From positions 1-17,870 of the forward strand of contig JAUWKK010000013.1 of the NCBI GenBank assembly GCA_030614245.1: 17,870 bases of DNA, read 5' to 3'. This DNA is from Planctomycetota bacterium (GTDB taxonomy: Bacteria > Planctomycetota > PUPC01 > JABMSA01 > JAUWKK01). Both the position numbers and the translations under genes were made by a program. Under the pieces are notes generated by a model. The model worked only from the letters and a program-made list of their open reading frames with translations, had not been told where the DNA came from and did not search any database. Below are positions 6,662 to 13,295 of this stretch, in pieces. The stretch's first letter is position 1. Every line of letters starts with the position of its first letter.

Positions 6662-7609
6662 ATGCCGACAATAGTTGCTGAGACGAAGACCGCTATACCG
6701 GCCGGCGCCGTTCGGCGCTGGGGGGGCCGTCTGTTCGCCGCGGCCGTCCTCGCCGCAATTGCGGTCGTAGTCTGCCGCAACGCATCGGAGCTCGGCCGCT
6801 GGGACTGGAGCCTGAACGTCCTGCGTTTCACCGTGGCCTCGCTGCTGGTAACCGCGTCGTATCCGCTGTTCGCGCTCGCCTGGCGGCAGGCGCTGATCGC
6901 GTCGGGAGCCGAGATGCCGGCACAGACGGCGCTGCGGATATTCGCCAGGTCGCAGCTCGCGCGGTACCTGCCGGGCAGCGTGTGGAACTTCGTCGGCCGC
7001 GCGGTAATGTGCACGCGGGCGGGCATCGACCGAACCGCAGCCGTCGGCTCGATGGTGCTCGAGAACGCCGCGGCTATCGCCTGCGCGCTGCTCGTCTTTG
7101 CCGCAACGCCGCCTTTCTGGCCGACGGGCCTGCACGTGTTACACAGGCTCGAGCTTGGGCTGATCGCGGCCGTCGCGTTGGTGATGCTGCATCCAGCAGT
7201 ATTCGCGCGTATCCTTAGCCTGGCGGCCCGGGTGATGCGGTCTGAATTGCCAGACGTCGATCTCTCGTTGCGGCGCGTATCGGTGCTGATCGCCCATTAC
7301 ATCGCCGCGTGGCTGGTACTGGGGATCGGCTTCTGGATGTTCGCATCTTCGGTGCAGATGCTGCCGCTGCGGAGCATTCCGGTGCTGGCGGGTGGATTTC
7401 CGCTTGCGTGGGTGATCGGCTTCGTGACGGTGTTCGCTCCCGGCGGGCTCGGCGTCCGCGAGGGTGTTGTTGTCCTGCTGCTCGCTATGTTCATGCCGGT
7501 TGCCGTCGCGGGAGTGATAGCCGTCGCCTTTCGCCTGCTGCAGATCGCAGCCGAACTCGTCTGGGCTGCGGCTGTCTGCACGATGGTGAGGGAATCGAAC
7601 ACGGTTTGA
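6662..7609 (+). CDS. UPF0104/LPG-synthase-type integral membrane protein (flippase-like)
   Basis: A 315-residue polytopic membrane protein with about eight hydrophobic segments. The family marker FAPGGLGVREG lies near residues 258-268, and ARYLPGSVWNFVGRA near 99-113 matches the conserved RYxPG-W segment. The family includes the membrane half of MprF (lysylphosphatidylglycerol synthase/flippase) and AglD-like proteins found with polyprenyl-sugar enzymes. The lysyltransferase half of MprF is absent, as in most stand-alone members. It starts 11 bp after the GT9 stop and has only a weak Shine-Dalgarno, so it is probably read from the same mRNA. Its place between a polyprenyl-P-sugar synthase and a membrane glycosyltransferase suggests movement or handling of a lipid-linked sugar, which is inference. 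Confidence 0.85.
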   Translation: MPTIVAETKTAIPAGAVRRWGGRLFAAAVLAAIAVVVCRNASELGRWDWSLNVLRFTVASLLVTASYPLFALAWRQALIASGAEMPAQTALRIFARSQLARYLPGSVWNFVGRAVMCTRAGIDRTAAVGSMVLENAAAIACALLVFAATPPFWPTGLHVLHRLELGLIAAVALVMLHPAVFARILSLAARVMRSELPDVDLSLRRVSVLIAHYIAAWLVLGIGFWMFASSVQMLPLRSIPVLAGGFPLAWVIGFVTVFAPGGLGVREGVVVLLLAMFMPVAVAGVIAVAFRLLQIAAELVWAAAVCTMVRESNTV

Positions 7610-7628
7610 CTTGAAGTAACACTGAGCG

Positions 7629-9512
7629 ATGGAAGCTTTGCCGAAAACTTCAACGTTTGATAGCCGCACGAGGCTCTGGTGTTTTACCCTGACGATATTC
7701 TTCGCTGCGGGGTACGTCGGTTTCCATCCGATAGTCGCGCGCGTGGCCGGTGGCGCGCACCTGTCGGAGCATTTGCTGCTCTACCGCACGATCCGTTTCC
7801 ATCTGTTCCTGCTGCCGGCGGTTGTGGCGGCATCGCTGGCGCTGACGGCGCTGGTCGGCTCGGAGCGCATGGAGGCCCTTGCGAATCAGCTCGTGCTGTC
7901 GCCTAAGTTCCGGGGGGCAGCGGCGCTGGTGGCTACTGCGATCATCGGCCTGGTCGTGCTGCAAGACTTCCCGATGTCGGAAGACGAGTATTCGACGGTG
8001 TACCAGGCGCAGCTTTTCGCGGAAGGCCGGCTGGCAGCAGACGTGACCGACGAGGCATTCGCGCTGAAGCAGCTCGTGCTCGACGGCAAGCTCTACAGCA
8101 AGTACGAGCCCGGCTGGCCGCTGCTGCTCGCTCCCGGCATAGCTGCGGGCATTCCGTGGCTGATTAACCCGCTGCTGGCCGCGGTTGCCCTGCTGACGAT
8201 CTGCTCGATCGGCCGGCGGCTGTTCGGTAAGAGGGCCGGGGCCGGCGCGGCGGCGCTCTGCCTGGTCTCGCCCTTCTTCCTGCTCAATAGCGCCGGCTAC
8301 AACTCGCATCCCGCCTCGCTGGCCACGTCGCTGCTGTTCGTGCTCTTCTACATCCGCACGGTGGAAGACGGCGGGATTGCGAACGCGCTCGCAGCCGGCG
8401 CGGCGCTCGGCACAGGCTTGCTCGTCAGGCCGTTCGACGCGTTTGTCGTATCGCTTCCCTTCGCCATCTACAGCCTGTGGCTGATGATCCGCCGTCGCGG
8501 AGGGATGCGGGTGGGTCAGGCTTCCAGCCTGACGACAGGCAAGATGCCTGTCCCACAGCCAGGCTTAATCGTGCAAATGCTGTCGATGGGCGCCGTAGTA
8601 ATGGTATTTGCCGCCGCGCTCCTGGCGTACCAGTGGGTGCAGACCGGCGATGCTATGCTCAGCCCGCGAACGGTCTATCAGGATCCCGCACTGATCGGCC
8701 TTGCGGCTCCACCTGTGGACAATCCGGATATCGACTTCGATCTCGCGGCCATCTGGCGTCTGAACGTGCTCGGGTTCACACCAGTGTGGCTCGCGAGGCT
8801 CGGCTTCTGGCTCGTGCCGTTCACGACGATTTTCGCGCTGTTCGCTCTTTTCGTGAAGAAGTCGCGCTGGGAGCGGCTGCTCTGGTGCAGCATAGCGAGC
8901 GTTATCGTCGGGTACTTCTTCCATCTGGGCAGCGGCGGCGACGGCTACGGCCCGAGGTATTACTACGCCGCCCTGGGGTTCATCAGCCTCTTCGCTGCGA
9001 GGGGGAGGCAGGCTCTGTGGCTGTGGTCGTCGGGACACGCGCGATACGGCCGATGGCGCGGTGCGGTAGGGGCGATAGTGATCTTCGGGCTGGCGCTCGG
9101 GGTGCTCGTGAACGTCCCGTCGAAGATGCACGCCGCTGCGGCGGTGGTAGCGGGCCGAAGCTCGATATATCGAGCCGTCCGGGAAGCCGGCATCCGCAAC
9201 GCCGTCGTATTCATCGACAGCGATATGCCCGAACACAACGCATGGTTCACGCGCAACACCCCGTCGATGGATGCAGACGTGCTGTACGCCCGCTACTTCG
9301 GCCCCGGCCGGGCCGCAAAGCTCATGTGCGGCCTCGGGCCGCGGGGGCAGTTCCCCACCCGCAAGGCCTACCGCTGCACGTTCAAGATCGGGCCCGGAGT
9401 GCCGCTGCCCGAGAGCATCAGACTCGCGCCGCTCGACTTGCCGGCATTGACGGCGGAGATCAATCCGCCCGGTGCCAGGCAGCCGCGTGCGAGAACCAAT
9501 GCTGAGTTCTAA
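7629..9512 (+). CDS. GT39/PMT-like membrane glycosyltransferase (ArnT/PMT-2 type)
   Basis: A 627-residue multi-span protein of the GT-C class. The first extracytoplasmic loop has the acidic motif S117-E-D-E120 followed by YSTVYQAQLFAEGRL, the position of the catalytic Asp/Glu in PMT/ArnT enzymes. SKYEPGWPLLLAPG (157-170) is the conserved K-x-P-G-W type segment. Such enzymes use polyprenyl-phosphate sugars as donors on the outer face, so it could use the product of the first gene of the operon. It lies 19 bp after the previous gene. Two oddities: residues about 294-313, in a cytoplasmic arginine-rich loop, are encoded by an inserted palindromic repeat, and the last residues are read from DNA antisense to an acr3 remnant, so the natural C-terminus may be altered. 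The acceptor (protein, lipid A or glycan) is unknown. Confidence 0.82.
   Translation: MEALPKTSTFDSRTRLWCFTLTIFFAAGYVGFHPIVARVAGGAHLSEHLLLYRTIRFHLFLLPAVVAASLALTALVGSERMEALANQLVLSPKFRGAAALVATAIIGLVVLQDFPMSEDEYSTVYQAQLFAEGRLAADVTDEAFALKQLVLDGKLYSKYEPGWPLLLAPGIAAGIPWLINPLLAAVALLTICSIGRRLFGKRAGAGAAALCLVSPFFLLNSAGYNSHPASLATSLLFVLFYIRTVEDGGIANALAAGAALGTGLLVRPFDAFVVSLPFAIYSLWLMIRRRGGMRVGQASSLTTGKMPVPQPGLIVQMLSMGAVVMVFAAALLAYQWVQTGDAMLSPRTVYQDPALIGLAAPPVDNPDIDFDLAAIWRLNVLGFTPVWLARLGFWLVPFTTIFALFALFVKKSRWERLLWCSIASVIVGYFFHLGSGGDGYGPRYYYAALGFISLFAARGRQALWLWSSGHARYGRWRGAVGAIVIFGLALGVLVNVPSKMHAAAAVVAGRSSIYRAVREAGIRNAVVFIDSDMPEHNAWFTRNTPSMDADVLYARYFGPGRAAKLMCGLGPRGQFPTRKAYRCTFKIGPGVPLPESIRLAPLDLPALTAEINPPGARQPRARTNAEF
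8511..8560 (+). repeat. Two-hairpin palindromic repeat inserted in frame in a coding region
   Basis: Two adjacent perfect palindromes, TCAGGCTTCCAGCCTGA (8516-8532) and GACAGGCAAGATGCCTGTC (8534-8552), are separated by one base. The plus-1 coding frame reads through as VGQASSLTTGKMPVPQ, while another frame reads SGFQPDDRQDACPT. From memory both peptides are recurrent translated repeat fragments in environmental Planctomycetota/Verrucomicrobiota-type genomes. The insert adds no stop and no frameshift. It falls in a loop between two membrane spans. It is comparable to the Rickettsia palindromic elements that insert in frame in genes. Confidence 0.75.
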
Positions 9513-9650
9513 GGCAGATTCTTACGAGCAACAGCATCACGGGCACTTCGATAAGCACTCCCACGACCGTCGCGAGTGCCGCGCCGGACTTGATCCCGAA
9601 CAACGTTGCGGCCGTGGCGATGGCGACCTCGACGAGTGTATGGCCGTCGT
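9460..9650 (-). pseudogene. C-terminal remnant of an Acr3-type arsenite permease
   Basis: On the minus strand about 50 residues match the end of Acr3 arsenite/proton antiporters: EVAIATAATLFG, then SGAALATVVGVLIEVPVML and a closing RTQHWF. This covers the last membrane span, including the strongly conserved GALATVVGVLxEVPVML segment. Similarity stops near base 9645. The DNA to the right is lower in GC and encodes nothing Acr3-like in this frame, so about 300 residues are missing. The open frame formally extends to an ATG at 9780 but that part is unrelated. The stop at 9460 overlaps the end of the plus-strand membrane glycosyltransferase gene by 53 bp, tail to tail. It is a gene fragment left by a deletion or recombination, not a working transporter. 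Confidence 0.7.
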
Positions 9651-9757
9651 TACCGCGTGCGAGGAATGGTCGGAGCTTTCTTTGATCTTTTACGGATCTC
9701 CGGTGTCGGCAGACGTTCAGACCATAGCTAACCGGAACCTGAAACGCCAAGAGACTT

Positions 9758-10114
9758 CTACCAATGAAGTTCCTTCCCATCGTACCGATAGAAACCTCCT
9801 GACTTCGCCAGTTCTAAACCGTCAATAATCTGCAGCATTCCTTCCACTGATTCCTCAGGACTAAGCGGTGCATTCTTGTTTCGAGGGTGTGAACGTACCC
9901 AGCCGGGATGCAATGCTATTACGGGGATACCCTCCCCCCTGATCTGCGTCGACAAGATCAGCACAGACATATTAAGTGCCGCTTTGCTCACCCTGTAGCT
10001 GTATCCCTTGAGATACTGGTCATACTTCTGCTGGAAAGACCCTGCTTCCGAGGATATGACGGCTATCTTGGGGGACACGCCTTTTCTGAGCAATCCCCAA
10101 TACATCTGTATCAC
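9758..10114 (-). pseudogene. N-terminally truncated short-chain dehydrogenase/reductase
   Basis: The 118-residue frame (GTG at 10114, or ATG at 10105 with AGAGGTG 6 nt upstream) carries the C-terminal half of an SDR. It has the active-site serine in ISSEAGS (S22), Y40-x-x-x-K44 in YRVSKAALN, LHPGWVRS, and a normal-looking end FYRYDGKELHW. The whole NAD(P)-binding half with TGxxxGxG and NNAG is absent. A stop codon lies two codons upstream of the GTG, and the 118 bp to the right show no Rossmann motif in the stretch I translated. It cannot bind cofactor as encoded, so I treat it as a pseudogene. The preserved ribosome site in front of the ATG may be chance. Base composition is lower in GC than the flanking genes, suggesting acquired DNA. 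Confidence 0.75.
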
Positions 10115-10232
10115 CTCTTATGCATTTCTACTCTCCGAACTTCGGGAAGTCAGCCGCTGAACTTCTGCTATTCCATAGGCATTCCAAGATACTTTCCGCA
10201 GCTATTGTCAGAAATAGTGTATGAGAAACTGA

Positions 10233-10505
10233 TCAGACGGCACATTCTCTTTCTCCATACACAAACTCAACACCACCTGTCACATCAGCCATGAGAAATC
10301 GCCCGGTGCGCCCGCCGCGCAAGGGGCGAATAGGAACCATACAAACATAACAAGAACCTCGAGCCGGGTTAACGAATCGGTTTTCATGGGCTATTGTCCT
10401 TGTCTTGTGGTGAAGTTTACTCCACTGTTGCGCCCAAGCGAAGTTGAAGCGGGCCAGTCGCTGCCGTGGCGTCAGGTCGGCCCAGGTTTTCTTCCTCTTG
10501 CCCAT
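10233..10505 (-). CDS. Hypothetical protein, 90 aa
   Basis: I do not recognise this gene. The product is 90 residues from the ATG at 10505 and strongly basic at the N-terminus (MGKRKKTWADLTPRQRLARF). A middle CYVC pair and a C-terminal segment rich in G, R and V follow. No signal peptide or membrane span is visible. A TTG start at 10514 would overlap the stop of the upstream gene by 4 bp, and neither start has a good Shine-Dalgarno. That argues for translational coupling to the upstream gene or for this being a chance frame. The two Cys residues could pair or bind metal, which is speculation. Bases 10115-10232 to its left hold nothing I can identify. Confidence 0.4.
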   Translation of the reverse strand: MGKRKKTWADLTPRQRLARFNFAWAQQWSKLHHKTRTIAHENRFVNPARGSCYVCMVPIRPLRGGRTGRFLMADVTGGVEFVYGERECAV

Positions 10506-10510
10506 GCGGT

Positions 10511-10975
10511 TCAAGACTTCTTGTCCGGCTCGTTAGCCTTCTTGGACTCGTGCGCCTTCTTCTTTCGAATGGCCTTGATTGAGCGGCCGCCCCGGTCTTT
10601 CCACTCTTCTAGGCCATTCGCATCCCTATTAAGCGCGGCTTTCGCTGCTGGGGACGGTTTATTCCAGAACTTATCCTTGAATATTTTTTTCTTCTTCCAA
10701 GTTTGGATCGACCCGTTCTCCCAAATCACGGACCCCGCAAGCACCCGCAACACGTGATTTTCAAGCAAACAGCCAGCAGCTTGGCCACAATATACGACAT
10801 GACGGAACAGCTCAATCTCACCAAGTAGGCGCTCCAGTTCCTGCGCAAGCGCCTCAATGCGTTCTCGCGCCGGTGACCGCTCGTCTTGGGCGCCCCTCAG
10901 AATCGTGATAGCGTGGTTGAATCTTTCGTCAGTTATACCGGCAATCGGGTCTATAGGGCTCTGTTCGATAGCCAT
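10511..10975 (-). CDS. Hypothetical basic protein, 154 aa
   Basis: I do not recognise this gene. I chose the ATG at 10975 because AAGGAG lies 9 nt upstream; the frame runs on to 11059 but without a ribosome site. The N-terminal half (about 1-75) is acidic and helical with a heptad-like stretch ERIEALAQELERLLGEIELF. The C-terminal third is extremely lysine-rich (WKKKKIFKDKFW, then several KKK/RKKK groups), with a run of A/T-rich codons unlike the neighbours. This suggests nucleic-acid or acidic-polymer binding, but no family motif is present. It lies 83 bp after the 22-residue-repeat gene on the same strand, so the two may share a transcript. GC content is visibly lower than in flanking genes, consistent with transfer. 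Confidence 0.55.
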   Translation of the reverse strand: MAIEQSPIDPIAGITDERFNHAITILRGAQDERSPARERIEALAQELERLLGEIELFRHVVYCGQAAGCLLENHVLRVLAGSVIWENGSIQTWKKKKIFKDKFWNKPSPAAKAALNRDANGLEEWKDRGGRSIKAIRKKKAHESKKANEPDKKS

Positions 10976-11058
10976 GTCATTGGCTCCTTTCCGGCGGCCT
11001 TGCGGCCAAGGCGTCATCTTGTTTGCCATAACGGCGTTTAACGTAAACATGAGGCCCA

Positions 11059-11823
11059 TCAGCGCGGGGCGGACCAGATGACCTTCCCGTTCTCGTCGTA
11101 CAGGTTCAGGCTCGGCCCATCCTTGCTCTCAATCAGTATGGCACGGGGCTTGACGTTCTCGTCGCTCAGGCTCAGGCTCGGCCCGTCCTTCAACGCTAAA
11201 AGCGCGGCGCGGGCCTTGCCGTTCTCGTCGTACAGCCACAGTGCTGAGCCATCCTTGTTCCCGCCCAGGCAGGCGCGGGCCTTGACGTTCTCGTCGTACA
11301 GCCACAGTGCTGGGCCATCCTTGCCCACGCCCACCGCGGCGCGGCGCTTGCCGCTCTCGTCGGCCAGTTCCAGTGCCGGGCCGTCCTTGACCGCGCTCAG
11401 CGCCACCCGGCGCCTGCCGTTCTCGTCGGACAGGCACAGGCTGGATTTCTCCTTGTCCACCGACAGGTTGATGCTGCGCTTGCCGTTCTCGTCCCAGAGC
11501 TCGAGCCTCGGCCCGTCCTTGCCCACGCCCAGCGCGGCGCGGGTCTCGCCGTTCTCGTCGAACATGACCAGGGCCGGCCGGTCCTTGAGGACGACGAGTC
11601 CGGCGCGAACCTCGCCGTTCTCGTCCTCAAGGGCGAACTTGCGGGCGCGGACCTCCTTCAGTGCGGCCTTAGCCGGCGGCGCCGGCGCCGGCGCCGGCCC
11701 AAAGGCCCAAGCAATAAGGCCGATCCCAAGGCAAAGGGCCGCCCCGACCAGCAGACACAGGTTCCAGCGATTAGCGCGGCTCAGTTTCTTCTCCAAATTA
11801 TCCAGGCGTTCTTCGATGGTCAT
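11059..11823 (-). CDS. Membrane-anchored protein of nine 22-residue KDGPxLxLxDENGKxRA repeats
   Basis: A 254-residue protein. Residues 1-20 form a short coiled-coil-like segment (MTIEERLDNLEKKLSRANRW), 22-42 one membrane span, and 43-50 a PAPAPAPP linker. From residue 60 to the end run about nine units of 22 residues, in phase at 80, 102, 124, 146, 168, 190, 212 and 234. Each follows the pattern KDGPxLxLxDENGKxRAxLxxx. The alternating hydrophobics around a DENG turn predict one beta-hairpin per unit and probably a beta-solenoid or sheet outside the membrane. The 66-bp DNA units are also similar, indicating amplification by duplication. The start at 11823 has AAAGGA about 9 nt upstream; an upstream TTG is less likely. 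The function is unknown. Repeat proteins of this kind often serve in adhesion or envelope structure, but there is no direct evidence here. Confidence 0.78.
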   Translation of the reverse strand: MTIEERLDNLEKKLSRANRWNLCLLVGAALCLGIGLIAWAFGPAPAPAPPAKAALKEVRARKFALEDENGEVRAGLVVLKDRPALVMFDENGETRAALGVGKDGPRLELWDENGKRSINLSVDKEKSSLCLSDENGRRRVALSAVKDGPALELADESGKRRAAVGVGKDGPALWLYDENVKARACLGGNKDGSALWLYDENGKARAALLALKDGPSLSLSDENVKPRAILIESKDGPSLNLYDENGKVIWSAPR

Positions 11824-11902
11824 GCGTGTTTTCCTTTCTCTCAAAAGCGCTTGTCGATTCCGGCCGAGAATCAGTCCGGGTCGGATCGGCGGCGCGGCAA
11901 GG

Positions 11903-12060
11903 CCCTGTTTGTGGTCATGTGTCAGCGCTAGGATAATCCCAAAGTGGGATTATCATGCTGCGACGCACCCCTGTTTGTGGTCATACGTCACCTGCCGACG
12001 GGGCGATACTTATCCCTATCATCATGCGCGAGTTTACCCCTGTAATGGTATCAATGCAAG
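11903..12060. repeat. Degenerate 66-69 bp tandem repeat, three copies
   Basis: The motif CCCTGTTTGTGGTCAT followed by a GTCA occurs at 11903 and 11969, and a decayed CCCTGTAATGGTATCA at 12038, so spacings are 66 and 69 bp. The second parts of the units are also alike (TATCATGCTGCGA before copy 2, CATCATGCGCGAG before copy 3). The first inter-copy stretch contains the perfect hairpin at 11932-11954. No gene is seen between 11824 and 12156 (333 bp), and this repeat fills about half of it. Confidence 0.6.
11932..11954. other. Perfect 9-bp stem-loop GATAATCCC/GGGATTATC
   Basis: GATAATCCC, loop AAAGT, GGGATTATC forms a perfect 9-bp stem with a 5-nt loop inside the first unit of the degenerate repeat. 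It is about 110 bp upstream of the start of the 22-residue-repeat gene (minus strand). There is no T-run, so a regulator binding site or a repeat-associated palindrome is as likely as a terminator. Confidence 0.55.
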
Positions 12061-12121
12061 TATTGTCTTGCTCAAGATGGGTCTCGGCCAGGCGGATAGC
12101 CCCCGGGGATTCGGCTCCCGT

Positions 12122-12140
12122 TCGGGCCAGTGCGGCCCGA
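12122..12140 (-). terminator. Hairpin downstream of the dehydratase-activator gene
   Basis: TCGGGCC (12122-12128), loop AGTGC, GGCCCGA (12134-12140) is a perfect 7-bp GC-rich stem starting 16 bp after the stop of the minus-strand gene at 12157. Its position fits transcription termination. The missing T-tract makes intrinsic termination uncertain. Confidence 0.45.
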
Positions 12141-12156
12141 GATAGTTCAGCGTGTC

Positions 12157-12936
12157 TCATGCGTATGCCTGCCGCACGGCAAGGATGGCGGCGCCGAGTG
12201 CGCCGGTCATCTGCGGGTCGGGTGCTATCGAGACGTGATAGCCCATGACCTTCTCCAGCGCGGCGTCCATGCACGGTATGAGGGCGCCCCCGCCGGTGAA
12301 GACGACGGGCGGTGTGATGTTCCTGCCGGCCAGCGCCGAGATGCGTGCGGATACCGCCGCCTGCACGCCGGCGACTATGTTCTCGCGGGGTATCCCGGCC
12401 GCGAGCAGGCCGATGATCTCGGTTTCGGCGAAGACGACGCACGTGCTGCTGATAGCGGCCGGTTCGCGGCTCTTGCGGGCCATCTCGCCCAGTTCCGCCA
12501 GGCTCACACCGAACCGCTCGGCCACCATCTCGAGGAACCGGCCCGTGCCGGCCGCACAGCGGTCGTTCATAGCGAAATCACGTACGACACCCTTCGAGGT
12601 CAATCGCAGCAGCTTGCTGTCCTGCCCGCCTATCTCGATCACCGTCATCGCCTCCGGGGCCACCTGCCGCACGCCGCAGGCATGGCAGGTGATCTCGGTG
12701 ATCGTGCCGTCGGCAGCGCTCACGGTATTGCGGGCATAGCCCGTGGCGACCGTCCTGCTGATGTCCTTGCGGGCCAGGCCGGCCTCGTTCAGCAGGCGAT
12801 CGAGAAGCTCCGTTGCCAGAGCGTCCTGCTCCACGCCCTGGTCGACACAGCCTTTCGCGACGACCTCGAGTGTATCGTCATCGATCAGGACGATCTTGAT
12901 CGCCCTCGATCCTGCGTCAATTCCGGCAGAGATCAT
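12157..12936 (-). CDS. 2-hydroxyacyl-CoA dehydratase / benzoyl-CoA reductase activator (HgdC/BcrA-BadG ATPase family)
   Basis: A 259-residue ASKHA-fold ATPase that, in its family, drives an ATP-dependent electron into a dehydratase or reductase partner. The phosphate-1 loop IDAGS is at 6-10, IGGQDSK at 102-108 and the adenosine loop TGGG at 214-217. C127 in NDRCAAGTGRF and C166 in SSTCVVFAETE are at the residue numbers known for the two cysteines of HgdC that hold one [4Fe-4S] cluster between the two subunits of the homodimer. Length matches the family. AGGA lies about 8 nt before the ATG at 12936. Such activators are oxygen-sensitive and usually adjacent to the two-subunit dehydratase, but none is in the window on either side, so the partner is elsewhere or unknown. 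Orphan activators of the YjiL type are an alternative. Confidence 0.92.
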   Translation of the reverse strand: MISAGIDAGSRAIKIVLIDDDTLEVVAKGCVDQGVEQDALATELLDRLLNEAGLARKDISRTVATGYARNTVSAADGTITEITCHACGVRQVAPEAMTVIEIGGQDSKLLRLTSKGVVRDFAMNDRCAAGTGRFLEMVAERFGVSLAELGEMARKSREPAAISSTCVVFAETEIIGLLAAGIPRENIVAGVQAAVSARISALAGRNITPPVVFTGGGALIPCMDAALEKVMGYHVSIAPDPQMTGALGAAILAVRQAYA

Positions 12937-13058
12937 TTCATTCGTCCTGTTGCTGCTTCAATCAATGCTTCCATCTGTAAACATTCCCGCATTGCGCCGG
13001 ACGTCGCGACGGCGCCCCGCCGCGTGCATGAATACCGATTAGACACGAGACTCGTGCG

Positions 13059-13139
13059 CGATGCAAGGATTTGAACCCGCCTATGGAGGGGCTTTATCCC
13101 GTGGCCGCTTCGCGGCCAGCTATTGAACCACCTGCATCG
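13059..13139 (-). ncRNA. tRNA-sized structured element of uncertain nature
   Basis: Read on the minus strand, the 81-nt segment is closed by CGATGCAGG (5') and CCTTGCATCG (3'), nine pairs with one bulged U. It contains a perfect 7-bp hairpin TGGCCGC-GAA-GCGGCCA (13102-13118) and a T-loop-like GGGTTCAAATCC (13067-13078) right beside the 3' arm, with a second GGTTCAAT near the 5' arm. Size, closing stem and T-loop resemble a tRNA. However, the T-stem has at most three pairs before it runs into the acceptor stem, and no anticodon arm of 5 bp with a proper loop forms. A palindrome CACGAGACTCGTG follows at 13044-13056. It may be a tRNA relic, a non-canonical tRNA-like RNA, or a palindromic repeat. 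Confidence 0.35.
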
Positions 13140-13208
13140 GGCCCGCAACATGCCACGGCCAGGGGGCCAACGCAATTGGCCCGGCCCTTCCGAGTCCCAT
13201 CTTTTTGC

Positions 13209-13236
13209 TTGACTGGGAGGCTGTTTTGCGGACAAT
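13209..13236 (+). promoter_or_regulatory. Possible sigma70-type promoter of the lipoprotein-hexuloisomerase pair
   Basis: TTGACT (13209-13214), a 16-bp spacer and GACAAT (13231-13236) match five and four consensus bases. The predicted start near 13243 leaves a leader of about 50 nt before the ATG at 13296. No operator-like sequence is evident in that leader. Confidence 0.4.
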
Positions 13237-13295
13237 AGGCGAACTGTCGGCTGTTACACGCTGCTAATGTGAGACCGCACCGGAGGAAAGAAGAT

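Noticed and set aside
8477..9505. 342-codon plus-strand frame overlapping the membrane glycosyltransferase
   Set aside because: It is low-complexity and Arg-rich without membrane segments; the other frame encodes a coherent GT-C protein.
11941..11953. Resemblance of the hairpin arm (AAAGTGGGATTAT) to a eukaryotic Alu motif
   Set aside because: Only a short coincidental match caused by the palindrome; there is no further similarity.
11078..12145. 355-codon plus-strand frame rich in serine repeats
   Set aside because: It is the complement of the 22-residue-repeat gene and inherits its periodicity; the minus-strand reading has a membrane anchor, ribosome site and a sensible repeat design.
12130..13074. 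Plus-strand frame of 314 codons
   Set aside because: It is antisense to the dehydratase activator, which has exact family motifs.
13059..13139. Integron attC site
   Set aside because: The arms lack the GTTRRRY / RYYYAAC core sites (GTTCAAT and GTTCAAA do not fit), and no integrase is in view.
13059..13139. Functional canonical or selenocysteine tRNA
   Set aside because: No normal 5-bp T-stem, no anticodon arm with a proper 7-nt loop, and no 3' CCA at the right place.
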